64,000 bases of DNA from the NCBI RefSeq assembly GCF_029626035.1, contig NZ_JARUBE010000003.1:2542001-2606000 (forward strand), given 5' to 3'. The notes beneath the pieces are model-generated. The model was given only the letters and a program-made list of their open reading frames with translations, searched no databases and was not told the origin of the DNA. The stretch is from Micromonospora sp. WMMD980 (GTDB taxonomy: Bacteria; Actinomycetota; Actinomycetes; Mycobacteriales; Micromonosporaceae). A program made the translations under genes and the position numbers. Shown piece after piece: positions 8,371 to 17,181 of the stretch; within the stretch, counting starts at the first letter, position 1; each line of letters begins with the position of its first letter.

Positions 8371-9335
8371 GTGCGCCCGTGGCCGTGCTCAGCGTCACCG
8401 GCTGGTGTCGCAACGGCAGCACCATCATCGGCAACGTCCTCGGCGAGACCCCCGGCGTGGTCCACGTCGGCGAGCTGCACTTCCTGTGGAAGAACTCCAC
8501 CGGTCGAGGCGTCAACGACAGGTGCGGCTGCGGCGAGTCGCTGACCACCTGCCCGCTGTGGTCGGCGGTGCTGCCGGTCGGCCGCCCGGCCGGGATGTCC
8601 GCCGACGCGCACGCCGCCGAGGTGATCCGGCGACAACGCGCCCGGCTGCGGACCCGGCACACCTGGCGGGTGCTGCGCCGGGGCGCGGACCACCCGGACG
8701 CCCGCGCGCACGCCGAGCTGCTCGGCGCGGTCTACCGGGAGGTCGCCGCGCGCACCGGCACCCGGGTGATCGTGGACAGCACCAAGATCCCGGGTGAGTC
8801 GGCGTTGCTGCCGCACGTGCCCGGCGTCGAGCCGTACTGGCTGCACCTGGTCCGCGACCCGCGCGCGGTGGCGCACTCCTGGCGGGAACCGAAGGACTAC
8901 GTGTACGCCATGTCGGCGGCGCGCAGCACCGCCTACTGGCACGGCTTCAACCGGGCCTCGGCGGCGATCAACCGTCGGCACCCCGGACGGTCGACGTTCC
9001 TGCGCTACGAGGACTTCACCGCCGACCCGGCCGGCACGGTCGACGCCCTGCTGCGGCTGGTCGGAGTCGACCCGGCCGGCAACCCGGTCCGGGGCCGCGG
9101 CGTCGAGCTGCGCGGCAACCACACGGTGACCGGCAACCCGGACCGGTTCCGCACCGGCGCCACGATCATCCGGGGCACCGACGACGGGTGGCGGCAGACG
9201 CTGACCGGCCGGCAGCGCCTCGCCGTGGCGGCGCTGGCCTGGCCGCTGTCCGCCCGCTACGGCTACCGGCCCGGCGGCGGACCGGCCGGTACGCACCCCG
9301 GCGCGGCGGCCCGCGTCGGTGAGACGAAGGGGTGA
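8367..9335 (+). CDS. PAPS-dependent sulfotransferase family protein
   Basis: 322 aa. The N-terminal VTGWCRNGSTIIGNVLGE is the 5'-phosphosulfate-binding loop of sulfotransferases in the common bacterial GRSGST form, and LHLVRDPRAVAHSWREPK is the 3'-phosphate-binding motif. It would transfer a sulfuryl group from PAPS to an acceptor hydroxyl or amine. Cysteines cluster at RCGCGESLTTCPLW (about residues 52-65), as in many actinobacterial members. Coupled by 4-bp overlaps to genes on both sides. No PAPS-synthesis genes are in the window, so PAPS must come from elsewhere. Sulfotransferases are recurrent neighbours of natural-product-type encapsulins, which supports the operon interpretation. Confidence 0.85.
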   Translation: MSAPVAVLSVTGWCRNGSTIIGNVLGETPGVVHVGELHFLWKNSTGRGVNDRCGCGESLTTCPLWSAVLPVGRPAGMSADAHAAEVIRRQRARLRTRHTWRVLRRGADHPDARAHAELLGAVYREVAARTGTRVIVDSTKIPGESALLPHVPGVEPYWLHLVRDPRAVAHSWREPKDYVYAMSAARSTAYWHGFNRASAAINRRHPGRSTFLRYEDFTADPAGTVDALLRLVGVDPAGNPVRGRGVELRGNHTVTGNPDRFRTGATIIRGTDDGWRQTLTGRQRLAVAALAWPLSARYGYRPGGGPAGTHPGAAARVGETKG

Positions 9336-10171
9336 CGGACGTGGATCTGGGGCTCAAGGGTCGGGTGGCGCTGGTGGCCGGCGGCACCAGCGGGATCGGG
9401 CTGGCCTGCGCGAAGGAGTTCGCCGCCGAGGGCGCACACGTGGCCGTCTGCGGGCGCGACCCGGATCGCCTCGCCGCGGCCGAACGGGAGGTGGCCGCGG
9501 TGGCGACCGGTCGGGTCAGCGCCGACCGGGTGGACGTCACCGACACCCGCGCCGCCGCCCGCTGGGTGGACCGCGTCGCCGCCGGACTCGGCGGGGCGGA
9601 CGTGCTGCTGGTCAGCGGCGGCAGCCCGCCGATCGGCACCGCCACCGCCTTCGACGTCGACGACTACCGGGCCGCCGTCGACCGGGTGCTGCTGCCGGCG
9701 GTCGCGCTGTCGCTGGCCGCGGTGCCGCACATGCGCGCCGCCGGCCGGGGCCGGCTGCTGCTGGTCGCCTCCGAGACCGCCTGCGTGCCGATCGGCCCGC
9801 TGGTGCTGTCCGGGGTGACCCGGGCCGCGCTGGTCCGCTTCGCCCAGGGACTCGCCGTGGACGTGGGCCGCGACGGCATCACCGTGAACGTGCTCGCGCC
9901 CGGCGGGGTGCGTACCCCGCCGATGGAACGCGCGGCGGCCCGGCTGGCCGGCGACGACGGCGACGTGGCGGCCCGGCTCGCCGCGATGGGCCATCACAGC
10001 GCCGTCGGCCGGTTGGCCCGCCCGGAAGAGGTGGCCGCGGTGGCCGCGTTCCTGGCCGGCGAGCGGGCGTCGTACGTGACCGCCGGCGTGCACCTGATCG
10101 ACGGCGGCGCCGCCGCGACCGGCCCCGACCTGCCGCACCTGACCGGGGTCCGCAAGGACACCTACGCCTGA
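9332..10171 (+). CDS. Short-chain dehydrogenase/reductase lacking the YxxxK motif
   Basis: 279 aa Rossmann-fold SDR. The cofactor loop is AGGTSGIGLA (about residues 17-26) and CGRDPDRL suggests NADP preference. The active-site Ser is in LLVASETA, but where YxxxK should follow the sequence reads LVLSGVTRAAL, so the catalytic Tyr and Lys are both missing. A subgroup of SDRs annotated as ketoacyl-reductase-like has the same substitution with a conserved Arg; its chemistry is not settled. The GTG start overlaps the sulfotransferase stop. Position implies a role in the same pathway, perhaps a non-redox or altered activity. Confidence 0.85.
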   Translation: MTDVDLGLKGRVALVAGGTSGIGLACAKEFAAEGAHVAVCGRDPDRLAAAEREVAAVATGRVSADRVDVTDTRAAARWVDRVAAGLGGADVLLVSGGSPPIGTATAFDVDDYRAAVDRVLLPAVALSLAAVPHMRAAGRGRLLLVASETACVPIGPLVLSGVTRAALVRFAQGLAVDVGRDGITVNVLAPGGVRTPPMERAAARLAGDDGDVAARLAAMGHHSAVGRLARPEEVAAVAAFLAGERASYVTAGVHLIDGGAAATGPDLPHLTGVRKDTYA

Positions 10172-10202
10172 GTCCACCCGACCGCCGCACAAGGGAGTGC
10201 CC

Positions 10203-11042
10203 ATGTCCACGACCAGCCAGTTCACCGAGCGGGACGTCTCCGAGTTCTTCGACCAGACCACGCAGACGTACCTCAGCTTCTGGGACAGCGAGGGCGTGCT
10301 GCACACCGGCTACTTCGCCGGCGACGACGACGCCGACTACCACGCGGCGGCGGACCGGACCTCGGACATCCTCGCCGACGACGCCGGCATCGACGCCTCG
10401 TCTAACGTGCTCGACGTCGGCTGCGGCTGCGGCAACTTCCTGCTGCGACTGGCCGCGCGCACCGGATGCCGGGGCGAGGGCCTGGACCTGAGCATCGAGC
10501 GGATCCGGTTCGCCGAGCAGCGGCGCGCCGAGCGCGGCGCCGGGCTGGACGTGACGTTCCGGCACGGCTCGGCCACCGCCCTGCCGTACGCCGACGGCAC
10601 GTTCACGCACGTGGTCAGCCAGGACGCGTTGTTCCTGGTGCCGGAGAAGCCGCGCAGCCACGCCGAGATGTTCCGGGTGCTCGCCCCCGGCGGCGTGCTG
10701 GCCGTCTCCGACTTCCTCCAGCCCACCGAGCGGATCGGCGAGGCGGCCCGCCGGCACGTCTACGACCGGGTGCGGTGGAACGGCGGCTACTCGCTGGACG
10801 GCTACCGCGAGGCGTTGACCGACGCGGGGTTCGTGGACGTGGTGGCCCGCAGCCTGGACACGCACATCCGGCAGACGTACCTGGTGCTGGGGCGCACCGC
10901 CCGTGAGCGCGCCGCGACCACGACCGACGAGGCGGCGCGGACCTGGATCGGGAACTTCGCCGACTCCTGCGACGAGATCCAGGCGGCCATCGACCGGGGC
11001 GAGTTCGGCTGGGGCATGTTCGTCGCCCGCAAGCCGGCCTGA
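10203..11042 (+). CDS. SAM-dependent class I methyltransferase
   Basis: 279 aa. SAM-binding motif I is LDVGCGCGNFLL (about residues 66-77), followed by a plausible acidic residue in GEGLDLS and the post-II segment HVVSQDALFLVPEK. The N-terminal helical lid (FTERDVSEFFDQTTQTYLSFW) resembles small-molecule C-, O- or N-methyltransferases such as those acting on isoprenoid or amine substrates. The ATG at 10203 has AAGGGAG 7 bp upstream; a GTG 6 bp earlier is possible. It lies 31 bp after the SDR gene and 14 bp before the shell-protein gene, making it a possible encapsulated enzyme. Acceptor unknown. Confidence 0.88.
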   Translation: MSTTSQFTERDVSEFFDQTTQTYLSFWDSEGVLHTGYFAGDDDADYHAAADRTSDILADDAGIDASSNVLDVGCGCGNFLLRLAARTGCRGEGLDLSIERIRFAEQRRAERGAGLDVTFRHGSATALPYADGTFTHVVSQDALFLVPEKPRSHAEMFRVLAPGGVLAVSDFLQPTERIGEAARRHVYDRVRWNGGYSLDGYREALTDAGFVDVVARSLDTHIRQTYLVLGRTARERAATTTDEAARTWIGNFADSCDEIQAAIDRGEFGWGMFVARKPA

Positions 11043-11056
11043 GGAAGGGACACCAG

Positions 11057-11935
11057 ATGCCGCAACCCACCGACACCGTGAAGCGGACGATCGCCGAGGT
11101 GGTCGCCGCGCGCAGGACGCAGATGTCGCCCGGCGGGCTGTTCGTCGAGGCGTTCGCCAAGGACGGCTTCGACACCGGCGTCGACTACGACGTCACCATC
11201 ACCGACTCGCTGACCAGTTCCCGGCGCAAGCCCCGCTACCCGTCGCGGAACGTACTGAAGGTGGTCGACCTGTCGAAGGACCCGCAGGAGTTCTACTGGC
11301 ACGAGAGCCCGCCCCGCCCGGGCGACCCGGCGGTCGACGGCGCGGACCTGCGCCGGGAGGCGGCCAACCACTTCCACCGCTCCCCCATCCCGCCGCTGCT
11401 CACCACCACCGCGTGGGTACAGGTGCCGGACACGCTGTGGGAGGACCCGGTCAGCTTCGCCCAGTTCATCGACTACCGGCTGGTGGTGCGGCTGGCCACC
11501 GCCGAGAACCACACCATCCTGCGCGGCGAGGGCGGGCTGCTGGGCATGCCGGACCTGGGCCGGCTCACCGACCCGGGCCCGTTCGGCTCCACCATCCTGT
11601 CCGCCTGCAACGAGGTGGAGCAGATGGGCAGCACCGCCGACGGGCTGATCATCAACCCGGCCGACTACTACCGGCTGCTCGGCAGCGGCTCGCTGATGCG
11701 CGACGTGGAGGAGAACGGCGTCTTCATCGTGCGTACCCGCCTGGTCGACCCGGGCACCGCGATCGTCGGCGACTTCGGCCACGGCGCGCTGCTGTTCGAC
11801 GCCGGCCGGTCCCGGATCGGCTTCGCCGAGCCGCCGCCGGGCACGTTCGCCGAGCCGGGGGTGGCGTTGCGCGCCGAGATCTGGGAGCGGGTCGTGGTGA
11901 ACCTGCCCACCTGCTTCTTCGTCGTCACGCTCTGA
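11057..11935 (+). CDS. HK97-fold shell protein, encapsulin-like (natural-product type)
   Basis: 292 aa. Features of the HK97 major-capsid fold occur in the right order: an N-terminal arm/E-loop region; TAWVQVPDTLWED then an amphipathic spine helix (FAQFIDYRLVVRLATAE) ending in a GEGG turn; an A-domain stretch with GLIINPADYYRLL; then AIVGDFGHGALLFD, and a terminal strand block with ALRAEIWERVVVNLP and FFVVTL. The same succession (NP-D-W, GDF/GAF-GAxxFD, xIRxEERLA) is seen in HK97-like capsids and encapsulins. There is no protease, portal, terminase or tail gene nearby; instead the gene sits mid-operon among biosynthetic enzymes. Published surveys describe such capsid-derived shells in biosynthetic clusters with sulfotransferases and SDRs (Family 3). 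Assignment to that family is inference; the fold call is strong. Shine-Dalgarno GGAAGGG precedes the ATG. Confidence 0.82.
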   Translation: MPQPTDTVKRTIAEVVAARRTQMSPGGLFVEAFAKDGFDTGVDYDVTITDSLTSSRRKPRYPSRNVLKVVDLSKDPQEFYWHESPPRPGDPAVDGADLRREAANHFHRSPIPPLLTTTAWVQVPDTLWEDPVSFAQFIDYRLVVRLATAENHTILRGEGGLLGMPDLGRLTDPGPFGSTILSACNEVEQMGSTADGLIINPADYYRLLGSGSLMRDVEENGVFIVRTRLVDPGTAIVGDFGHGALLFDAGRSRIGFAEPPPGTFAEPGVALRAEIWERVVVNLPTCFFVVTL

Positions 11936-11947
11936 CCGGCGACGACG

Positions 11948-13228
11948 ATGACGACACCCGCCCGCAGCGACCCCGACGTGCTGGTCATCGGCGCCGGCGT
12001 GGTCGGGCTGTGCTGCGCCTGGTTCCTGCGTCGCGCCGGGCACACCGTCTCGGTGGTGGACCGGGGCGAGGTCGGCGACCCGGCGGCGTGCTCGGCGGGG
12101 AACACCGGCTTCGTCGGCACCCAGGGCTCGGCGCCGCTGGCCGAACCCGGGGTGCCGGCGAAGGGTGTCCGCTGGCTGTTCAGCCCGGAGAGCCCGTTCT
12201 CGGTCAAGCCCCGCCTCGACGGCGCGTTGCTGGCCTGGCTGTGGCACTTCCGCCGGCACTGCACCGAACGGCACGCCCGCGCCGGCTTCGAGACGCTGCT
12301 CGCGCTGAAGCAACGCAGCCTGACGCTGCTGCGCCAGATCTGCGCCGCCGACGGCCTGGCCGGCACGCTCACCGAACGCGGCATGATCCTGGCCTGCCAC
12401 ACCGACCAGGGCTACGCGCGGGCCCGCCGGAGCATCCCGGCGGCGACCGCCCGCGGGGTGCCGCTGCGCGAGCTGGACGCCGCGGAGCTGGCCCGGTTGG
12501 AGCCGGGCGTCGACTTCGCGGTGGCCGGCGCGCTGCTCAACGAGGAGGGGGCCGCGCTGCGCATCCCGGCGTTCCTGGTCGGCCTCGCCGAGGCGTTGCG
12601 GGCGCGCGGCGTGGAGATCGTCACCGGCGCCGAGGTACGTGACTTCGAGGTGACCGGCCGGCGGGTGCGCGCGGTACGGACGGCCCGGGGCGACCTGCGC
12701 CCGGCCGAGGTGGTGATCGCCGCCGGGGTGTGGTCGGCGGCGTGCGCCCGGATGCTCGGCGTGGGCCTGACGCTGCAACCGGCGAAGGGCTACACGGTCA
12801 CCGTCCCGGCCGGCCCGGGCACGCCCACCCGGCCGGTGCTGCTCAGCGAGGGCAAGGTCGCGGTGATGCCGCTCGGTGACCGGGTCCGGATCGGTGGCAC
12901 GCTGGAGCTGTCCGGGCTGGACACGTCGGTGTCGCCGCGCCGGGTGGACGGGATCCTGCACACCGCCCGGCGTTACCTGCCGGCGCTGGAGACCGACCGG
13001 CGGCTCGACGTGTGGAGCGGGCTGCGCCCGTGCACGCCGGACAGCCTGCCGCTGATCGGCCGGGCCGCCGGTTACGACAACGTCAGCGTGGCCACCGGGC
13101 ACGGGCACATCGGGATGGGGTTGGCCCCGGCCGGCGGCGAACTGCTCGCCCAGCTCGTCACCGGCGTCGACGCGGACCTCTCGTCGGCGACGTTCGCCCT
13201 GGACCGCTTCCGGAGGGGAATCCGATGA
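11948..13228 (+). CDS. FAD-dependent amino-acid oxidase/dehydrogenase (DAO/DadA family)
   Basis: 426 aa flavoprotein. The FAD-binding VLVIGAGVVGLCCAW motif is at residues 11-25, CSAGNTGFVGTQGS is the DadA-like loop and SGLRPCTPDSLPLIGR with ATGHGHIGMGLAPAGGE is the C-terminal FAD/substrate region. The family oxidises the alpha-amino group of D-amino acids, sarcosine or glycine to imines. It starts 12 bp after the shell-protein gene and its stop overlaps the racemase-family start (ATGA), so expression should be coupled to both. Together with the racemase this points to amino-acid-derived chemistry in the operon. Substrate unknown. Confidence 0.88.
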   Translation: MTTPARSDPDVLVIGAGVVGLCCAWFLRRAGHTVSVVDRGEVGDPAACSAGNTGFVGTQGSAPLAEPGVPAKGVRWLFSPESPFSVKPRLDGALLAWLWHFRRHCTERHARAGFETLLALKQRSLTLLRQICAADGLAGTLTERGMILACHTDQGYARARRSIPAATARGVPLRELDAAELARLEPGVDFAVAGALLNEEGAALRIPAFLVGLAEALRARGVEIVTGAEVRDFEVTGRRVRAVRTARGDLRPAEVVIAAGVWSAACARMLGVGLTLQPAKGYTVTVPAGPGTPTRPVLLSEGKVAVMPLGDRVRIGGTLELSGLDTSVSPRRVDGILHTARRYLPALETDRRLDVWSGLRPCTPDSLPLIGRAAGYDNVSVATGHGHIGMGLAPAGGELLAQLVTGVDADLSSATFALDRFRRGIR

Positions 13229-13917
13229 GCGACCGGCCGGAGATCGGGGTGCTCTGCCTCGACACCAGCTTCGACAAGATCCCCGGGCACATCCGCAACC
13301 CGGCGACGTTCGACTTCCCGGTGCGCTACCGGGTGGTCGAGGGCGCCACCCCGCAGCGGCTGGTACGCGAGGCCGACCCGACGCTGCTGGAGCCGTTCGT
13401 CGCGGCGGCCCGCGACCTGCAGGAAGCCGGGGTCGCCGGCATCACCGGGGCGTGCGGCTTCCTGGTGCTGTTCCAGGCCGAACTCGCCGCCGCCGTGGAC
13501 GTGCCGCTCTGGTCGTCCAGCCTGGTGCAGCTGCCGATGGTGCACCGGATGGTCGGGCGCACCGTCGGGCTGCTGGTCGCCGACGAGGCGGCGCTGACCG
13601 CGCGGCACCTGGCGGCGGTCGGCGCGGCGGACGTGCCGGTCGCGGTCACCGGCATGGCCGGGCAGCCCGAGTTCCGTGCGGTGATGCTGCAGGGGCGGCG
13701 CGACGCGCTCGACGTGGACCGGCTGGCCGCCGAGGTCGACGGCCGGGTGGACGCGCTCGCGCGTGCTCACCCCGACCTGGGCGCGCTGGTGATCGAGTGC
13801 ACCGACCTGGTGCCGTTCGCGCACCGGATCCAGGCGCGGCTCGGCGTGCCGGTGTTCGACATCGTCACGCTGACCACGATGGCCCACGCGACGCTCACCC
13901 GCCGCCCGTACCGCTAG
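13225..13917 (+). CDS. Aspartate/glutamate/hydantoin racemase family protein
   Basis: 230 aa. The two catalytic cysteines of cofactor-independent racemases appear as GITGACGFL (about residue 76) and VIECTDLVPF (about 194), each in the expected pseudo-symmetric position. The family includes Asp/Glu racemases, hydantoin racemases and maleate isomerases, so the reaction could be racemisation or isomerisation. The ATG overlaps the oxidase stop and has GGAGGGG upstream. Last gene of the encapsulin-type operon; its stop codon overlaps the stop of the convergent hydrolase gene. Confidence 0.82.
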   Translation: MSDRPEIGVLCLDTSFDKIPGHIRNPATFDFPVRYRVVEGATPQRLVREADPTLLEPFVAAARDLQEAGVAGITGACGFLVLFQAELAAAVDVPLWSSSLVQLPMVHRMVGRTVGLLVADEAALTARHLAAVGAADVPVAVTGMAGQPEFRAVMLQGRRDALDVDRLAAEVDGRVDALARAHPDLGALVIECTDLVPFAHRIQARLGVPVFDIVTLTTMAHATLTRRPYR

Positions 13918-14783
13918 GCGAGGACCTCGCGGAGGCGGGCGGCGAACTCGGCCGGCTTGCCGGCATAGCCGGAGCGCTCGCCGAGGAAGCCGCCGTGGTG
14001 GCTGGGGAAGACCGCCGCCTCCTGCCCGAGCAGCGCCGCCGTGCCCAGCGCGGTCCGCGCCGTGTAGGTGCCGGCGGACTCCTCGCCGACCGCGACCACG
14101 ATGCGGGTCGGCCCGGCGGTGAGTCGGGCCGCGTCGGGCCGGTAATCGGTGATCGCCCACGAACTCTGCGACAGCAGCGGGTCGTCGCGCGTGCCGTCGT
14201 CGTCGGCGGGCATGCCGAACGCGGCCGGGTCGACGGCGGGCCGGTCGAAGTAGTCGTCGGTGAACTCGCCCTGCCAGGACGTCATGGCGATGAAGTCGGC
14301 CATGCCCGCGCCGGTGCCCCTCGCCTGGTATGCCTCGTGGAACCGGGCCCGCGCCCGTTCGGCGCCCGCCGCGTCGGGAAGCACCGCGTTGATCGGCGGC
14401 TCGTGCGCGACGAGCGTGACCACGTCGCCCGGGTGGGCGGCGACCAGTTCCAGCCCGGTCACCGCGCCGCCGCTGCTGCCGAAGACCTCGACCGGACCGG
14501 CGCCGAGCGCCTCGATCAGCAGGTGCAGGTCGGCGGCCTGCCGCTGGGGGGTGTGGTCGGACCGGCCGTCGTTGCGCCGGCTGCGGCCCAGGCCGCGCGG
14601 GTCGTAGGTGACCACGGTGCGGTCGGTGACGTGCTCGGCGAGCGCCGAGAAGCCCTCCGCCGTCATCGGCTGACCGATCATGAGGAGCACCGGGCGGCCG
14701 TCCGTCGGCGAGAGCGGCCCGCGCACGTCGTAGACCAGGTCGGCGCCGGGCACGGCGAGCGTGTGGGTCCGTGTCGTCGTCAT
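13914..14783 (-). CDS. Alpha/beta hydrolase
   Basis: 289 aa. Alpha/beta-hydrolase core with the nucleophile elbow EVFGSSGGAVTG (Ser about residue 108), a YDPRGLGRSR loop and a C-terminal SHHGGFLG that supplies the histidine. ATG at 14783 chosen as the only start near the family N-terminus. It is convergent with the encapsulin-type operon, its stop codon overlapping the racemase stop, so it is probably not part of that transcription unit. Substrate cannot be predicted; esterase, epoxide hydrolase or haloperoxidase-like activities all share this fold. Confidence 0.85.
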   Translation of the reverse strand: MTTTRTHTLAVPGADLVYDVRGPLSPTDGRPVLLMIGQPMTAEGFSALAEHVTDRTVVTYDPRGLGRSRRNDGRSDHTPQRQAADLHLLIEALGAGPVEVFGSSGGAVTGLELVAAHPGDVVTLVAHEPPINAVLPDAAGAERARARFHEAYQARGTGAGMADFIAMTSWQGEFTDDYFDRPAVDPAAFGMPADDDGTRDDPLLSQSSWAITDYRPDAARLTAGPTRIVVAVGEESAGTYTARTALGTAALLGQEAAVFPSHHGGFLGERSGYAGKPAEFAARLREVLA

Positions 14784-14928
14784 GGCGGTGACCCTACGAC
14801 CCCGGTGCGACAGCGGCCGTCGGTCCCGGGCCGGACGGCGGGAAACGCCCGCCCGGCGTCCCGGTGGCACATAGCGTGTGGGCAGAGGCGGCCTGTCAGG
14901 GAGGCGGCCGGGGCCGGAGGGGACGGAC

Positions 14929-15099
14929 GTGACGGAACCGGAAGAGGACCAGGAGAAGACCCGCAAGACCGACCAGGTGCTCTACTCCCCCGACGGCGAC
15001 CCGCACCACACGCTGGCGGAGGCGCCCCAGCCGGACGAGCACCTCGACGTCACGGCCACCGTCGACGACCGCACCGAGGTCGTCGACGACGAGCGGTGA
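14929..15099 (+). CDS. Small acidic hypothetical protein
   Basis: 56 aa, very rich in Asp and Glu (about 40 percent with Thr), no cysteine, no hydrophobic segment; probably disordered. GTG at 14929 follows a strong GGAGGGG site. Its stop codon lies within a hairpin shared with the convergent gene. Function unknown. Confidence 0.6.
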   Translation: MTEPEEDQEKTRKTDQVLYSPDGDPHHTLAEAPQPDEHLDVTATVDDRTEVVDDER

Positions 15100-15118
15100 C
15101 CGCCGGGCGGGGCGGTCA
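15097..15118. terminator. Hairpin containing both convergent stop codons
   Basis: TGACCGCC (15097-15104) pairs with GGCGGTCA (15111-15118) around a 6-nt loop. The first three bases are the stop codon of the + strand gene and the last three are the stop codon of the - strand gene. Likely a weak bidirectional terminator. Confidence 0.55.
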
Positions 15119-15379
15119 GACCGGGGGAATGCCGGACCGGCCGATGGCGGACATGTCGCCGCCGCCGATCTCGCTGGTGGCAATCGGCGGCGGCGCGGCC
15201 GTGGCCTCGGTGTGATCCTCGATGCACGCGTCACCCAGGCCGTGCATGAGTTCCCCGATGGCGGCCAGTGCCGAGCCCTTGTCCGGGCAGGGGCGACCGG
15301 TGGCGAGCACCTGCCCGTCGCCGCCCAGCACGGTGAAGCCCACCCGGCCGTCGGTCTCGCTCTCGATGACGAACTTCAC
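15116..15379 (-). CDS. Small hypothetical protein, weakly DUF1508/YegP-like
   Basis: 87 aa. The N-terminal half (KFVIESETDGRVGFTVLGG, then a short turn and GQVLATG) resembles the beta-hairpin of DUF1508/YegP proteins, normally found in tandem. The C-terminal 25 residues are low complexity. The GTG at 15379 is chosen for the GAGGGAGGG site upstream. It begins 21 bp after the amidotransferase stop on the same strand and may be co-transcribed. No function can be assigned. Confidence 0.55.
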   Translation of the reverse strand: MKFVIESETDGRVGFTVLGGDGQVLATGRPCPDKGSALAAIGELMHGLGDACIEDHTEATAAPPPIATSEIGGGDMSAIGRSGIPPV

Positions 15380-15399
15380 CGCGCTCCCTCCCTCGATCA

Positions 15400-17181
15400 T
15401 CACACGCCGTGGGACTGCAACCACAGCTCCAGCAGGCCCAGTTGCCACAACTTGTTGCTGCCGGCGGTCGCCTGCGCCCGGTCCGGCTCGGCGAGCAACT
15501 CGTCGACGTACGCACGGCGGAACAGGCCGCGCCGGCGTGCCTCGGGGGCGCCCAGGGCCTCCACCACCAACTCTCGCACGGGACCGTCGACGTTGCGCAG
15601 CGCCGGCACCGGGAAGTAGCCCTTGGGCCGGTCGATCACCTCGGCCGGCAGCACCTCGCGGGCCACGTCCTTGAGCACGCCCTTGCCGCCCTGGGCCAGC
15701 TTGTGCTCGGGCGGGCAGGCCGCGGCCAGCATCACCAGGTCCTGGTCGAGGAACGGCGTGCGGACCTCCAGCCCCCAGGCCATGCTCATGCTGTCCACCC
15801 GCTTCACCGGGTCGTCGGGGAGCATCAGGTGCGTGTCCAGGCGCAGCACGGCGTCCACCGCGGTCTGCGCGCCCGGCGCGGCCAGCTCGGACGCGACCAG
15901 CTCGCCGCTGACATCGGCGTCGCAGGCGTACGCCGGGTCGACCACCCGGTTCAGCCCGGCGTGGTCCCGGTCGAAGAACGCGGCGGTGAACTCGGCGGCG
16001 GCGTCCGGCCGGGCCGCCTCGGCGAGCCGGTGGTGGTAGCCGTAGCCGGCGAAGACCTCGTCCGCGCCCTGCCCGGACTGGGCCACCTTCACGTGCCGGG
16101 CGACCTGCTCGCTGAGCAGGTGGAACGCCACCACGTCGTGGCTGCCCATCGGCTCGGTCATGGCCGCCACGGTGGCGCGTACCGCCGGGCCGAGGTCGCC
16201 GTCGGCGAGCCGGATGCGGTGATGGTCGGTGTCGAAGGCGCGGGCGACCAGGTCGGAGTAGTGGAACTCGTCGCCGGCCTCGTCGCCCCGGCTGTCGAAG
16301 CCGATGCTGAACGTTTGCAGGTGGTGCTGCCCGGCCCCGTCGAGCAGCGCGACGATCATGCTGGAGTCGAGGCCGCCGGAGAGCAGCACCCCGACCGGCA
16401 CGTCGGCGACCAGCCGCCGGCGGACGGCGGTGCGCAGCGCGTCGCCGACCGCGGCCCGCCAGTCGTGGGCGTCCATGCCGTCGCGGGCCGGGTCGCGCCG
16501 GTACTCCGGGCGCCAGTAGACGTGCTCCCGGGACCGCCCGTCGGCCTCCACCACCCGGACCGTGGCCGGCGGCAGCTTGCGTATTCCGCGCAGGATGGTG
16601 CGCGGCGCGGGCACGATCGAGTGCCAGGAGAGGTAGTGGTGCAGCGCCACGGGGTCGATGCCGGTGTCCACGTCGCCGGCGGCGAGCAGCGCCGGGAGCG
16701 TGGAGGCGAAACGCAGCCGGCCGGGTGACTCGGCGAGGTAGAGCGGCTTGATGCCCAGCCGGTCGCGGGCCAGCACGAGCCGCCGCCGGGGCCGGTCCAC
16801 CAGGGCGACGGCGAACATGCCGACCAGGTGGTCGACGAACCGTTCACCCCACTGGGCGTACGCGACCAGGACGACCTCGGTGTCACTCGTCGATCGGAAG
16901 GTGTGTCCGACGGCCCGCAGCTCGTCGCGCAGCTCGGGATAGTTGTAGACGCAACCGTTGAAGACCAGGGCGAGACCGAGGTCGTCGCGGACCATCGGTT
17001 GACCGCCGGCCTCGGACAGGTCGATGACGGTCAGCCGGCGGTGCCCGAGCGTCACCCGACCGTCACTCCACCGGCCGTGGCCGTCCGGGCCGCGGGAGCG
17101 CATGGCCTCGGTCATCCGGTCGACCGCTTCGGCGTCCGGAACCGCCCCGTCGAAGCGGGCCTCACCGCTGATCCCGCACAT
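15400..17181 (-). CDS. Asparagine synthase-type glutamine amidotransferase, NAGGN-synthase-like
   Basis: 593 aa. Class II glutaminase domain starts with catalytic Cys2 ([12 protein letters not shown]) and contains [27 protein letters not shown] and FNGCVYNY; the synthetase domain has the PP-loop [11 protein letters not shown] (about residues 262-272) and [13 protein letters not shown]. The segments [19 protein letters not shown] and [12 protein letters not shown] are characteristic of the amidotransferase that makes the osmolyte N-acetylglutaminylglutamine amide, rather than plain AsnB. The usual partners (GNAT/ATP-grasp synthetase and peptidase) are not adjacent; instead the glutamine synthetase gene lies divergently 157 bp away. 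Either an asparagine synthase or NAGGN-type function is possible. Confidence 0.85.
   Translation of the reverse strand: MCGISGEARFDGAVPDAEAVDRMTEAMRSRGPDGHGRWSDGRVTLGHRRLTVIDLSEAGGQPMVRDDLGLALVFNGCVYNYPELRDELRAVGHTFRSTSDTEVVLVAYAQWGERFVDHLVGMFAVALVDRPRRRLVLARDRLGIKPLYLAESPGRLRFASTLPALLAAGDVDTGIDPVALHHYLSWHSIVPAPRTILRGIRKLPPATVRVVEADGRSREHVYWRPEYRRDPARDGMDAHDWRAAVGDALRTAVRRRLVADVPVGVLLSGGLDSSMIVALLDGAGQHHLQTFSIGFDSRGDEAGDEFHYSDLVARAFDTDHHRIRLADGDLGPAVRATVAAMTEPMGSHDVVAFHLLSEQVARHVKVAQSGQGADEVFAGYGYHHRLAEAARPDAAAEFTAAFFDRDHAGLNRVVDPAYACDADVSGELVASELAAPGAQTAVDAVLRLDTHLMLPDDPVKRVDSMSMAWGLEVRTPFLDQDLVMLAAACPPEHKLAQGGKGVLKDVAREVLPAEVIDRPKGYFPVPALRNVDGPVRELVVEALGAPEARRRGLFRRAYVDELLAEPDRAQATAGSNKLWQLGLLELWLQSHGV

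Noticed and set aside
11057..11935. Prophage capsid gene
   Set aside because: No terminase, portal, protease, tail or integrase gene flanks it; all neighbours are biosynthetic enzymes in one operon.
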